A DNA stretch of 64,000 nt from Mangrovibacterium lignilyticum (GTDB lineage Bacteria; Bacteroidota; Bacteroidia; Bacteroidales; Prolixibacteraceae). The notes beneath the pieces are model-generated. The model saw nothing but the letters and a program-made list of their open reading frames with translations. It did no database searches and was not told the origin of the DNA. The translations under genes and the position numbers were made by a program. Positions 35,439 to 44,665 of the stretch are shown piece by piece. The stretch covers positions 1-64,000 of the forward strand of contig NZ_WKLH01000005.1 of assembly GCF_010882175.1 (NCBI RefSeq). Direction: 5' to 3'. Position 1 is the stretch's first letter, and each line of letters opens with the position of its first letter.

Positions 35439-36545
35439 ATGTCAAAAGATGAAGTTACGTTGGGGGAGATTATAGCAAATTTTAAGATTACCGGTGAAGT
35501 CAATAAGATCGAACAATTTGGAGATGGTTTGATTAATCAAACCTATTTCGTAGAGACCAAGGGAAGTAGCAATCCTAACTACATCCTTCAAAATAAGAAT
35601 ACGAATATTTTTAAAGACATTCCCGGCATGATGAGCAACATCAAAAGGGTGACGGCTCACATCAAATCTAAAGTAGAGCAGGCCGGTGGCGATCCGGAGC
35701 GGGAAGCGATGACGGTCATCGAATCGAAATCGGGGGTACCCTTTTACAAAGACGAACAAGGAAATTTCTGGACCTTGTACCTGTTTATTGCAGACACACA
35801 AACCTACGAAAGTGCTGATACGCCCGAAGCGGCTTACGCCGGAGGAAAAGGGATTGGTAAGTTTCAGCGCATGCTTTCGGATATGGAAGGGGAACTGACG
35901 GATATTCTGCCGGGCTTCCACAACATTCGCTACCGTTTTCAACAGTGGGATGAGGTTGTTCGGAAAGATCCGGTTGGACGTAAAAAAGAGCTTTCGGCAG
36001 AAATTGATTGGATTGAAAGCCGGAGAGGCGAGATGATGGGTTTCTGGAAGCTCGTCGAGTCGGGAGAAATTCCGACTAGGGTGACGCACAACGACACGAA
36101 GATTAACAACATTCTTTTCGATCAAAAAGGCGATGTGCTTTGCGTCATCGATCTGGACACGGTTTTGTCGAGCACGGTGTTGAATGATTTTGGCGATGCT
36201 ATCCGCTCATACACCAATACGGGGCTGGAAGATGATCCCGACTTGTCGAAAGTTAGCATGGACATGCAAATTTTTGAGGGCTTTACCAAAGGTTACGTGT
36301 CGGAGGCAAAGGCTTTTCTAACGGAGTCTGAAAAACGGTACCTGGCGTTTTCTGCAAAGTTTATTACCTACGAGCAGGTGTTGCGGTTTTTAATGGATTA
36401 CATTGACGGCGACAACTATTATAAAGTGACATACGAGGATCATAACCTGGTGCGGACTCGAGCGCAATACCATTTGTTACAGAGTATTGAAGCGCAGATG
36501 GATGCGATGAATGCGATCGTTAAGGAAAGTTGTTCGACCATTTAA
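35439..36545 (+). CDS. nahK: N-acetylhexosamine 1-kinase (NahK family)
   Basis: Predicted to phosphorylate GlcNAc/GalNAc at the anomeric carbon with ATP in the cytosol, feeding the UDP-HexNAc pool. The 368-aa protein has the aminoglycoside-phosphotransferase fold: the nucleotide loop QFGDGLINQTYFVET (about 27-41), YILQNKNTNIF, the catalytic loop RVTHNDTKINNILFD (about 209-223) and metal motif VIDLDTV (about 231-237), then DFGDAIR and EHNLVRTRAQ-like DHNLVRTRAQYHL near the end. These blocks match the Bifidobacterium NahK sequence closely as I remember it. No signal peptide. It lies just downstream of the GH20 gene and 9 bases before a CBM9-like gene. Confidence 0.85.
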   Translation: MSKDEVTLGEIIANFKITGEVNKIEQFGDGLINQTYFVETKGSSNPNYILQNKNTNIFKDIPGMMSNIKRVTAHIKSKVEQAGGDPEREAMTVIESKSGVPFYKDEQGNFWTLYLFIADTQTYESADTPEAAYAGGKGIGKFQRMLSDMEGELTDILPGFHNIRYRFQQWDEVVRKDPVGRKKELSAEIDWIESRRGEMMGFWKLVESGEIPTRVTHNDTKINNILFDQKGDVLCVIDLDTVLSSTVLNDFGDAIRSYTNTGLEDDPDLSKVSMDMQIFEGFTKGYVSEAKAFLTESEKRYLAFSAKFITYEQVLRFLMDYIDGDNYYKVTYEDHNLVRTRAQYHLLQSIEAQMDAMNAIVKESCSTI

Positions 36546-36554
36546 GACCGAGAT

Positions 36555-37214
36555 ATGGAATACAATGTCAAAAAAATACACAGCCCGCTAACGGTTGATG
36601 GTGATTGGAATAAAGATGTTTGGCAACAAACTGAAAGCCTGTCGCTCAATTATCATATGGGTGATATCCTCAAGTTTAGGCCAACAGTGGAGGCAAAACT
36701 GTTGTACGACTCAACGAGTTTGTATGTGATCTTCAAGGTGGATGATCAGTTTGTGAAGTGCAGGACAACCGAGCTCAACGGCACAGTTTGGACTGATTCC
36801 TGCGTAGAGTTCTTTTTCGCTCCAAATCTGACGGCTCCGGAACGCTATTTCAACCTGGAAATTAATTGTGGTGGGACTCCGCTTATGTTTTACAACGTGG
36901 TTCCGCGCAAAGATTTTACCGTTGTCGACGTCGAACACTTGACAAAGTTGGAAATCGCGCATTCTCTTCCCAAGTGCATTGAAGAGGAAATGACAGAACC
37001 GGTTCAATGGACGCTCGAATACCGTTTGCCGCTGGATTTAATCGCGCGTTATGCCGAATTAGAGCAGCCTCGAAGCGGTGTTGTCTGGAATGCCAACTTC
37101 TATAAGATTGCCGATGATACATCAAACCCGCATTACCTCACCTGGAACCCGGTGCAAAAGGCAGAGCCTGACTTTCATTTGCCGGAATTTTTTGGGAAGC
37201 TAATGTTTCAATAG
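36555..37214 (+). CDS. CBM9-like carbohydrate-binding protein without signal peptide
   Basis: A 219-aa single-domain beta-sandwich related to CBM9/DOMON-type proteins: IHSPLTVDGDWNKDVWQQTE (about 8-27), AKLLYDSTSLYVIFKV, VWTDSCVEFFF and WTLEYRLPLDLIARY. Such domains usually occur on secreted enzymes, but this one starts directly with MEYNVKK and has no signal, so it is probably cytosolic. It begins 9 bases after the NahK-type kinase and is almost certainly cotranscribed. Role unknown; it may bind a sugar or sugar phosphate. Confidence 0.75.
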   Translation: MEYNVKKIHSPLTVDGDWNKDVWQQTESLSLNYHMGDILKFRPTVEAKLLYDSTSLYVIFKVDDQFVKCRTTELNGTVWTDSCVEFFFAPNLTAPERYFNLEINCGGTPLMFYNVVPRKDFTVVDVEHLTKLEIAHSLPKCIEEEMTEPVQWTLEYRLPLDLIARYAELEQPRSGVVWNANFYKIADDTSNPHYLTWNPVQKAEPDFHLPEFFGKLMFQ

Positions 37215-37336
37215 GCGGAGTTTCCTCGCAATACAATTCATTGATTGGAGAAACTCTAAACCGGGAACATTCTGTTTTGAATCTTATTGATGTAGTAAGT
37301 GGATTTTGGGATCACTCCAATTAGCAGAAAAACTTG

Positions 37337-37567
37337 ATGGCCGTGGAGAAGATCATCGTGGATACGATTGAGTTTGCAAAAGAAAATATAGAAGCATCTA
37401 TTTAATATGGCGAGTTGGGATTGATGAGAAATAAACTTGCTTTTGTGGCGCTGTCACTGAGAATCAAAGAGTATATGAACTTGTTGGGTGCTGAAATTAT
37501 ATTGAAGCTGGGCGAGTTAAGAGGAAATAGTGACATATCAACTACTTTTTTTAAGCCAAGTGATTAA
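37337..37567 (+). pseudogene. Possible decayed small gene interrupted by an in-frame stop
   Basis: ATG 37337 starts MAVEKIIVDTIEFAKENIEASI, then a TAA at 37403-37405; the same frame continues with an ATG at 37424 for a further 47 residues (MRNKLAFVALSLRIKEYMN...) to a stop at 37565-37567. Composition on both sides of the stop looks protein-like. Either two short ORFs or one broken gene; no family recognised. The remaining bases 37215-38036 hold no other supportable gene apart from the terminator at 38011. Confidence 0.3.
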
Positions 37568-38010
37568 TTTATTCTTTTTTATTTCCACCCGAAGATTGTA
37601 AACGATCTTTCAATAGTAATTGAGAATTATATATATACAGACACAGGCAAAATAGAACGTTGGACAGATCCATGAAGAAATAGCACGGTTAGGTTGGAAA
37701 GTGTTAGTTCACTGATGTCGTTTTACCTTGTATTCGAAAGCATTCGGTTATCACAGATCAAGAAAAAGGTACAAAATGCCCAATCGTATTTGATTCAGTT
37801 ATTCCAGTTCGATTTCACATAGGTCATTTCCAGAAACCGCGCCATGCCATGTGTTGTATATCCAGTGGTTTTCTTGGTAGAGCTTGGCGGAATTCCGACA
37901 AGGTACATATTGGGTGTTCCCGGTCGGCGGGGGTAAATGGAAACAAAGTAGTAAAAGTTAGAAGCAAAATTATAGAACTGTGTTCCCTAATTCGTTTCCC
38001 ATAAATAACA

Positions 38011-38033
38011 AAAGTCGCTAAAATAGCGACTTT
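38011..38033 (-). terminator. Rho-independent terminator of tRNA-Arg
   Basis: AAAGTCGCTA and TAGCGACTTT form a perfect 10-bp stem with a 3-base loop immediately downstream of the tRNA on the minus strand, followed by a T-rich stretch (TTTTGTTATTT). Confidence 0.8.
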
Positions 38034-38036
38034 TAG

Positions 38037-38108
38037 TGATCCCACCGAGACTCGAACTCAGATCGCAAGAACCGGAATCTTGTATTCTATCCATTGAACT
38101 ATGGGACC
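38037..38108 (-). tRNA. tRNA-Arg (anticodon CCG)
   Basis: The minus-strand 72-mer folds into a cloverleaf: acceptor GGTCCCA/TGGGATC (one G-T pair), D arm with GTTCAATGGATAGAAT, anticodon stem CAAGA/TCTTG around loop TTCCGGT (anticodon CCG, reading CGG), and T arm with GTTCGAGTC. CCA is not encoded. A terminator follows directly. Confidence 0.95.
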
Positions 38109-38240
38109 AAAAGCGATGCAAAAATAGTAAAACATTCTTTTCCCCGGCATAAAATTTTAAAAACTTAAGTTCGGGGGATATAAGCAAGTGGTTGTTGATA
38201 AATTGACGCCTGCTTTCCGGTTCAAATGAAGGAAATAAGC

Positions 38241-38248
38241 TACTTTTG
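38241..38248 (+). promoter_or_regulatory. -7 promoter box upstream of the HD hydrolase gene
   Basis: TACTTTTG matches the TAnnTTTG consensus. It lies 22 bases before the ATG at 38271 and downstream of the earlier in-frame ATG at 38226, so it supports the 38271 start. No clear TTG is found at the -33 position. Confidence 0.4.
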
Positions 38249-38270
38249 GCACTTATTGCGAAAACTATAT

Positions 38271-39059
38271 ATGGATCAACATACAATTGAAGAGGGGAAG
38301 AAGTACTTCGGAGAGATAGCTAAAAAGTTCATTAAAGCATCCGACTTTGCTGTTGCTGAGAACTTACAGATGAAAAAAGATCATTCTGTAAGGGTGGCTG
38401 CCATTTGTTTGCATTTGGCCGAAGCGCTGGAAATGGATGCAGCCGATCAGGATTTGATTGAACTAATTGGACTATTCCACGATGTTGGCCGGTTTATTCA
38501 ATTTGAAAAATATCAGCACTTTGACGATTCCAAGTCTGAAGATCACGCTCTTTTAAGTGTTCAGATGATTTCGGAACAGCAATTTTTCATCAACATGGAT
38601 GAAGAATCTCAAAAGCTGGTGGTTGAGGTGATTGGCGGACATAACAAATTCAACTTTTCGTCTAAAGACAAGCGGGTCTCGCAATTTGCTCAAATCTTGC
38701 GCGATGCCGATAAAATGGATAACTGGGAGCTGGCTGTTTCCTTGTTGAAACGCGATGGAACATTCACGTTGCCAAATATCAGCTATAACCTTCCGAAATT
38801 GCCTGCTGCAAGCGAAGCTGTGTTGAAGAGCTTGTTAGCGGAAAAGCCGGTATTGAAAAAGGACCTCCAATCTTTGGCTGATTTTAAACTTTTCCTCATG
38901 TCTATGGTTTATGATCTAAATTTTAAAGCCAGTTTCGTTTGGGTGACCGACCGGCAATTGATTAAAAAGATTTATGATTCGATGACCAAAGGAGATCGCG
39001 TTATTGATGCTTACCGGAAAATTCGCCTGCATATTGAAAACAGACTGACTGAAAAATAG
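38271..39059 (+). CDS. HD-domain phosphohydrolase
   Basis: Predicted metal-dependent phosphohydrolase of unknown substrate (nucleotides or cyclic nucleotides are typical). The start at 38271 (MDQHTIEEGKKYF) is chosen over 38226 because a promoter box lies between them. The HD superfamily residues are HSVRVAAICLHLAEAL (first His, about 38), LIGLFHDVGRF (HD, about 66-67), IGGHNKFNF and ILRDADKMDN (last Asp). About 262 aa, the usual size for small HD proteins. It stands alone between the tRNA and a small iron-sulfur protein gene. Confidence 0.85.
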   Translation: MDQHTIEEGKKYFGEIAKKFIKASDFAVAENLQMKKDHSVRVAAICLHLAEALEMDAADQDLIELIGLFHDVGRFIQFEKYQHFDDSKSEDHALLSVQMISEQQFFINMDEESQKLVVEVIGGHNKFNFSSKDKRVSQFAQILRDADKMDNWELAVSLLKRDGTFTLPNISYNLPKLPAASEAVLKSLLAEKPVLKKDLQSLADFKLFLMSMVYDLNFKASFVWVTDRQLIKKIYDSMTKGDRVIDAYRKIRLHIENRLTEK

Positions 39060-39108
39060 CCTTCAATTGGGGTGGCTTTAGAAAGTAACAGAAAAAGTAG
39101 ATTTGAGC

Positions 39109-39318
39109 ATGAGTAACCGTTTGGTTTGTATTTGTAATATGGTTTCGGAGCAGGAAATCATCAATGAGTTAAAAAAAGGTGCATTGGATGCCTCCGATAT
39201 TCAATATGCCACCCGTGCCGGAACAAGTTGTGGAAAATGTTTGATGACGATTGATCAGATCATTGAAGAGTATCAACTCACACAGCCAAACGATCCGCAG
39301 GGGAAATTGGATTTTTAA
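39109..39318 (+). CDS. BFD-like [2Fe-2S]-binding protein
   Basis: A 69-aa protein with the bacterioferritin-associated ferredoxin pattern: CxC at residues 7 and 9 (LVCICNM) and CxxC in TSCGKCLM (about 44-47), binding one [2Fe-2S] cluster. The start is the ATG at 39109 (MSNRLV). BFD proteins reduce bacterioferritin to mobilise iron, but similar modules occur in other redox proteins; no bacterioferritin gene is nearby. A terminator follows. Confidence 0.85.
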   Translation: MSNRLVCICNMVSEQEIINELKKGALDASDIQYATRAGTSCGKCLMTIDQIIEEYQLTQPNDPQGKLDF

Positions 39319-39342
39319 ATTGATTTACATCTGGATAGTTTC

Positions 39343-39369
39343 AAGAGCTCTGTTTTTCAGGGCTTTTTT
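39343..39369 (+). terminator. Rho-independent terminator after the BFD-like gene
   Basis: AAGAGCTCTG (39343-39352) pairs with CAGGGCTTTT (39358-39367) with two wobbles and a T5 loop, and the stem runs into a T run. It overlaps the end of the convergent epimerase gene. Confidence 0.55.
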
Positions 39370-40231
39370 AGTTTTTAGCGATTTCCTCCATTGCCGCTAA
39401 TAGGGTTGGGTAGCGATATTTGAAATTTTCTTCCTGTAATCTTTTGGGGATTACGGTTGGTCCTTCCAAAATCAATTCAGAAGTTTTGCCGAAAATAAGC
39501 CGGATTGCAAAAGCCGGAACAGGAAAAAATGCTGGTCGTTTTAAGCTTTTGGATAAAGCGCGGGTAAAGTCGGCATAGCTAATCAGATCGGGGGCGACCA
39601 GGTTGTAAGTTCCCTCAAATTTGGAGTTTGAAAGTGCTTCGTTAAAAGCAGCAACAAGGTCGTGAATATGAATGAAGGAGAAAGCCTGTTTGCCGGAACC
39701 TATTTTACCGCCCAATCCCAAACGAAAAAGGGGAAGCAGTTTCTTCATCGTTTGCGAATCTTTGCCCAAAACAACACCGATCCGAAAAATGACACGCCGA
39801 ACAGATTTCGGAAGCTCTTTCGATGCTTTTTCCCAATCGGTGACCACTTGCCCCACAAAACCAGGATCGACGCGTGTACTGGTTTCATCGTGTGTATCTC
39901 CAGCCCGGTAGATGCCAACAGCGGATGCCGAGATAAATATTTTGGGACGTTTGTCAGTTGCTATTTTTCGAATCGCTTCAGTCAGGTTAGCGGTTGTGTC
40001 GACCCGGCTACTGTAGATGGTTTTCTTATTGGCCTCGGTCCATCGTTGCATAATTGGAGCGCCTGCCAGGTTAATTACCGCATCGCTTCCACTTAATATT
40101 TCGGTCAGTTCGTTGTCGGCTTCGTAAAGCAACTTGCGTTTAACGTAGACACATTCGTAGCCTTTTTCTTTAAACGATTGAATCAATGATTGACCAATAA
40201 ATCCGGAAGCTCCCGTGATACATATTTTCAT
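39368..40231 (-). CDS. TIGR01777-family NAD(P)-dependent epimerase/dehydratase
   Basis: A 287-aa extended short-chain dehydrogenase fold protein. N-terminal cofactor motif KICITGASGFIGQSLI (about 2-17), AVINLAGAPIMQRW, and the FISASAVGIY segment (Tyr of the YxxxK region is displaced, as in this family), followed by the C-terminal DUF1731-like part with FFPVPAFAIRLIFG and LQEENFKYRYPTL. This matches the YfcH/SulA-like group; the substrate is unknown. Convergent with the BFD-like gene. Confidence 0.9.
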   Translation of the reverse strand: MKICITGASGFIGQSLIQSFKEKGYECVYVKRKLLYEADNELTEILSGSDAVINLAGAPIMQRWTEANKKTIYSSRVDTTANLTEAIRKIATDKRPKIFISASAVGIYRAGDTHDETSTRVDPGFVGQVVTDWEKASKELPKSVRRVIFRIGVVLGKDSQTMKKLLPLFRLGLGGKIGSGKQAFSFIHIHDLVAAFNEALSNSKFEGTYNLVAPDLISYADFTRALSKSLKRPAFFPVPAFAIRLIFGKTSELILEGPTVIPKRLQEENFKYRYPTLLAAMEEIAKN

Positions 40232-40421
40232 TGCTTTTGAGTTTACTCTGTGTCAATAAGTACAATTATATTTTTGAAAAGTTTTTTACATCATCAAAAA
40301 ATAGTGAAGTCGTTTGAGCTTATTTATATAGTTTTGGTCTGATAAGAATGCAGACTAAGTAATGACTGTAAGAAACGACGAAAAGCGTTGTTAATAAACA
40401 GAAAAAGGGAAAAATACTCAT

Positions 40422-42830
40422 ATGCCTCCGAAGAAAACAACTCGAAAAACGACACCAAAAGCAAAATCTCGCAAAAAAGCCAGTACCGGGCGAAGGAAAA
40501 AATCCCGAAAAAGCTCTTCATCGGGCAAACGTTTCATGCTGTTTATGCTCAAAGTTGCCGGTATTGGAATCGTACTTTTTGCCTTGTTCTTCACCCTCGT
40601 TTATTTGGGATTTCTGGGTTATGTTCCAAGTACATCGCAGTTGCACGACATTAAAAATCCACAGGCTTCTGAAGTATTCTCTGAGGACGGTCGGTTACTG
40701 GGGCGTTACTATGTCGAAAATCGCAGTAATGTGAGCTATGATGAGATTTCGCCCAATGTGATTCACGCTTTGGTGGCAACCGAAGATTCACGCTTTTACG
40801 AGCATCGCGGCGTGGATGAGGTTGCTTTGATGCGTGTTTTTGTCAAATCAATTCTGCTGCAAAACAGAAATGCGGGTGGGGGAAGTACGCTAAGCCAGCA
40901 AATTGCCAAGAACTTGTTTCCTCGTAACGATATGGGCGTTTTTTCAATGCCGGTTAATAAACTGCGCGAGTCGATTATCGCCTATCGGTTGGAGCGTATT
41001 TATACCAAAGAAGAGATTCTGACACTTTACTTGAATACGGTTCCTTTTGGTGAAAATATATATGGGATAGAAGTGGCTGCTGAACGCTTTTTCAACAAAA
41101 ACCCCAAAAGCCTGACCGTTGATGAAGCTGCCGTTTTGGTGGGGATGCTGAAGGCGAACAATTATTATAATCCGCGTTTGCACCCGGAGCGATCGAAAGA
41201 ACGCCGTAATGTGGTGATCGCACAGATGGTGAGAAACGAGTTCCTGACAGAGAAACAAGGGGATGTATTTCAGCAAAAGCCTTTGGTCATTCACTACAAA
41301 CGTATTTCGTATAACGAAGGGCCGGCGCCGTACTTCCTTGAAATGCTGAAACCCGAATTGGTGGAATGGTGTAAGGATAATAAAAAGGCGAATGGAGATC
41401 CGTACAACTTATATACCGATGGTCTGAAAGTAAAGACAACGGTCAATTTCGACTATCAGTATTTTGCTGAGCAGTCGGTGAAAGAATACATGAAGAACCT
41501 GCAAAACGTATTCAACAACCACTGGAAAGGTTCGTCGCCATGGTCTAAAAAAACGGCAATTTTGGAGCGGGCCATGAAACAGTCGGATCGCTACCGGAAA
41601 ATGAACGCTGCAGGCAAATCGGACGAGGAAATTAAAGCCGCTTTCAATAAGAAACGAGAGATGGTTCTGTTCGACTGGGGCGGTGATAAACAGGTTGTGA
41701 CAACCCCACTGGATTCGCTAAAACATTGCCTGCGTTTATTAAATGCAGGTTTTCTGGGAGTTGAACCTTCAACCGGTGAAGTAAAGGCCTGGGTTGGTGG
41801 AATTGATTTCCGCTATTTTAAATACGATCATGTTAACTCAAGCCGGCAGGTGGGATCAACTTTCAAACCCTTTGTTTACCTGGCAGCACTGGAAAACGGT
41901 CTGGAGCCCGACGACTACTTCTCGAACGAAAGGAAGGTTTACCACGACTACCAGGATTGGTCGCCGCAGAACTCACATCCGGATTACGAAGGTTATTATT
42001 CCATGCAGGGAGCGTTGGCTAAATCTATCAATACGGTAGCTGTTGAGGTGCTGATGGAAACCGGTATTGATGAAGTGATTGAAACGGCCCGCGAACTGGG
42101 CGTTAAAGCTAAGTTGCCGGAGTTCCCTTCGCTGGCTCTCGGAGTCGCTTCGATTAGTTTGAAAGAAATGGTTGCTGCTTATGCGGCAATCCTGAACGAT
42201 GGCGTGTACATTGAGCCTCATTACCTGGTTTCAATTGAAGATCCACAAGGCAATGTGCTGACTAAGTTTGAAAAACCAACCCCGATCAAAACAGATCTGG
42301 GTCCTGAGAATTGCCGGATGGTTGTTCGCATGATGGAATCTGTGATTTCCGCAGGAACTGGTGTTGGTATTCGGTCCGTTTATCATGTAAATGGTGATTT
42401 TGCCGGCAAAACCGGAACGACACAAGATCATGCTGACGGCTGGTTTATGGGGATGAACCCACAACTGGTCACAGGTTGTTGGGTTGGTGCTGACGATCCT
42501 GCTATTCATTTCCGGACAGGAACCTACGGACAAGGGGCTTATATGGCTCTGCCGATTGTTGGAAAGTTCTACAGCAAGTTATACTCCGACAATCGCTACA
42601 AACGACTTCAATATGCATCGTTCCGTCAACCTTCGCCTAAGTTATTGGCTAAATTATCGGTACCGCCTTACGTAGAGGAGCTAGCGCCTGAGTCGATCGG
42701 CGATGTAATCGGTAATATTTTTAAGAAGAAAGATCGGGACAGGAAGGACGAGGAAAAGCAGGAAAAAGAGAAAACGGGTAAGAAAAAAGTTTGGGAATCG
42801 ATCAAAGATATCTTTAAAAAGAAGAAATAG
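40422..42830 (+). CDS. mrcA: Bifunctional penicillin-binding protein 1A (glycosyltransferase/transpeptidase)
   Basis: Polymerises and crosslinks peptidoglycan in the periplasm. The 802-aa protein has a very basic cytosolic N-terminus (first 37 residues, Lys/Arg/Ser), a transmembrane helix (about 44-66), a GT51 domain with EDSRFYEHRGVD and GGSTLSQQIAKNLF (about 145-158), and a transpeptidase domain with the nucleophile in SSRQVGSTFKPF (SxxK), SIN and KTGTT. The C-terminal 45 residues are again Lys/Glu-rich (KKKDRDRKDEEK). Length and domain order fit class A PBPs. Confidence 0.95.
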   Translation: MPPKKTTRKTTPKAKSRKKASTGRRKKSRKSSSSGKRFMLFMLKVAGIGIVLFALFFTLVYLGFLGYVPSTSQLHDIKNPQASEVFSEDGRLLGRYYVENRSNVSYDEISPNVIHALVATEDSRFYEHRGVDEVALMRVFVKSILLQNRNAGGGSTLSQQIAKNLFPRNDMGVFSMPVNKLRESIIAYRLERIYTKEEILTLYLNTVPFGENIYGIEVAAERFFNKNPKSLTVDEAAVLVGMLKANNYYNPRLHPERSKERRNVVIAQMVRNEFLTEKQGDVFQQKPLVIHYKRISYNEGPAPYFLEMLKPELVEWCKDNKKANGDPYNLYTDGLKVKTTVNFDYQYFAEQSVKEYMKNLQNVFNNHWKGSSPWSKKTAILERAMKQSDRYRKMNAAGKSDEEIKAAFNKKREMVLFDWGGDKQVVTTPLDSLKHCLRLLNAGFLGVEPSTGEVKAWVGGIDFRYFKYDHVNSSRQVGSTFKPFVYLAALENGLEPDDYFSNERKVYHDYQDWSPQNSHPDYEGYYSMQGALAKSINTVAVEVLMETGIDEVIETARELGVKAKLPEFPSLALGVASISLKEMVAAYAAILNDGVYIEPHYLVSIEDPQGNVLTKFEKPTPIKTDLGPENCRMVVRMMESVISAGTGVGIRSVYHVNGDFAGKTGTTQDHADGWFMGMNPQLVTGCWVGADDPAIHFRTGTYGQGAYMALPIVGKFYSKLYSDNRYKRLQYASFRQPSPKLLAKLSVPPYVEELAPESIGDVIGNIFKKKDRDRKDEEKQEKEKTGKKKVWESIKDIFKKKK

Positions 42831-42874
42831 ATTCTTAACTTATCATCTTTTCCGATTGGTTAAATTTAGAAAAG

Positions 42875-44653
42875 ATGCCAGGCAAGCTCTCTTATGCAGC
42901 ACGTTTCCACCGTTGGAGGCTTCGACACTTAAGTGAACGCAAATTTATTGTTCTGTTGAGTGTCGTCATTGGTATAATTGTAGGCATTTTGGCCACCTTG
43001 CTGAAGAACTTCGTCTGGAAGTTGCAGGACTTCGTCAGCCTCATCACTCAGAAAAACGAAGCCAACTCCATTTATTTCATTCTGCCGATTGTCGGGATAT
43101 TGTTGACCGTGCTGATTGTCCGGTTCATTGTTCGAAAACCGGTTCGTCCGGGAATACCGAATGTGCTGCACAGTATTTCGCAGCGAAAAGGAGAATTGAG
43201 CAAACACAATCTTTACAGCTCGATGGTGACCAGTGCATTGACCGTTGGTTTTGGCGGATCGGTCGGGTTGGAGGGACCAACGGTGGTCTCGGGAGCGGCC
43301 TACAGTTCGGTGCTTTCCCGCTTGTTTCATCTCGATTACCGAACCACAATTTTGATGCTGGCCTGTTCGTCGGCAGCTGCTATGGCTGCTATTTTCAAGG
43401 CGCCAATTGCTGCCATTGTATTTGCTGTTGAGGTGATCATGATCGACCTGACGACTTTCTCGCTGGTACCCTTATTGCTCTCATCGTCGGCCGCGGTAAT
43501 GACTTCTTACTTTTTTATGGGTCATGATGTTCTGTATCCCTTTGCCGTGAAAAGCACCTTTGTGGTCAAAGACTTGCCTTACTACATTGCACTGGGGATT
43601 CTCACCGGATTGGTTTCAGCTTATTTCACAAAGATTAACATTTTTATAACAAATCGTTTTGAACGAATTCCCGGTATTTGGACACGTCTCTTGTACGGTG
43701 GATTACTGCTTGGTTTACTGATCTTTTTGTTCCCTTCACTATATGGAGAAGGCTATCTGGCGATCAATGCATGCCTGGCTGGTGATTATAGTTATCTGTA
43801 CAATAACTCGATATTCTTCTACCTGAAAGATCACTATTTTTTGATGGTTGTATTGCTGTTATCAATTAGTTTACTGAAAGTTGTGGCGACGTCTCTGGCT
43901 CTGGGCAGCGGAGGTGTTGGCGGAATTTTTGCACCCACTCTTTTTACCGGAGTTAACGTTGGAGCGGTGTTCGCTGTCATTGTTGATCGCTTTGGGACCC
44001 AGCAAATTGACAAGAACAATTTCGCACTGATTGGTATGGCAGGACTCATTGCCGGGGTGTTGCACGCTCCGCTTACAGGTATCTTCCTTATTGCTGATAT
44101 ATCCGGTGGATATCTCTTGTTTGTTCCGTTGATGATCACGGCAACTTTTTCATTTATAACGGTTAAGACTTTTGCACCAAAGTCAGTTTACCACTCACAA
44201 TTGGCGCAACGACGAGAGCTGATGACCCATGATAAGGACAAGAATGTGTTGCAGATGATGGAAGTCAAGAAATTAGTTGAAACGGATTTTGTTACTTTGC
44301 ACCCCGATGCCACTCTCCGCGACTTAACGGAGGCAATTTCCACCGCACACCGAAATCTCTTTCCGGTGATCGACGATGAAGGTTATCTCAAAGGTATGGT
44401 CAAAATGGATGACATTCGACATTTGATTTTTAGACAAGAACTGTACGACTCGGTCAAAGTTGGTGATCTCATGTATTTGCCCGAGGATTTTATTTCGACA
44501 AAAGATGTGATGGAACAGGTTGTTGAAAAATTTGAAGCCACAGGACGATATAATATTGCAGTTATAGATGAAGGGAAGTATATCGGGTTTATTTCCCGTG
44601 CGAAGGTATTCTCTTCTTACCGAAAAAAAATGAGTCACTTTTCGTATGAATAA
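42875..44653 (+). CDS. ClC-family anion channel/transporter with CBS domains (first of a tandem pair)
   Basis: A 592-aa integral membrane protein. The ClC signature is present: the gating Glu in GFGGSVGLEGP (about 130-140), GGIFAPTLFTG (about 350-360), and the region normally reading GSGIP is RPGIP (about 90-94), putting Pro where most chloride transporters have Ser. The C-terminal 130 residues form two CBS domains (VKKLVETDFVTLHPDATL; VGDLMYLPEDFIS), likely nucleotide-sensing. The next gene is a paralogue 12 bases downstream, so the two are probably cotranscribed. Confidence 0.92.
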   Translation: MPGKLSYAARFHRWRLRHLSERKFIVLLSVVIGIIVGILATLLKNFVWKLQDFVSLITQKNEANSIYFILPIVGILLTVLIVRFIVRKPVRPGIPNVLHSISQRKGELSKHNLYSSMVTSALTVGFGGSVGLEGPTVVSGAAYSSVLSRLFHLDYRTTILMLACSSAAAMAAIFKAPIAAIVFAVEVIMIDLTTFSLVPLLLSSSAAVMTSYFFMGHDVLYPFAVKSTFVVKDLPYYIALGILTGLVSAYFTKINIFITNRFERIPGIWTRLLYGGLLLGLLIFLFPSLYGEGYLAINACLAGDYSYLYNNSIFFYLKDHYFLMVVLLLSISLLKVVATSLALGSGGVGGIFAPTLFTGVNVGAVFAVIVDRFGTQQIDKNNFALIGMAGLIAGVLHAPLTGIFLIADISGGYLLFVPLMITATFSFITVKTFAPKSVYHSQLAQRRELMTHDKDKNVLQMMEVKKLVETDFVTLHPDATLRDLTEAISTAHRNLFPVIDDEGYLKGMVKMDDIRHLIFRQELYDSVKVGDLMYLPEDFISTKDVMEQVVEKFEATGRYNIAVIDEGKYIGFISRAKVFSSYRKKMSHFSYE

Positions 44654-44665
44654 GCTTTTGTAAAT

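Noticed and set aside
37824-38045. A 73-codon minus-strand ORF next to the tRNA
   Set aside because: It overlaps the tRNA terminator and first bases of the tRNA; composition and lack of a start signal make it unlikely.
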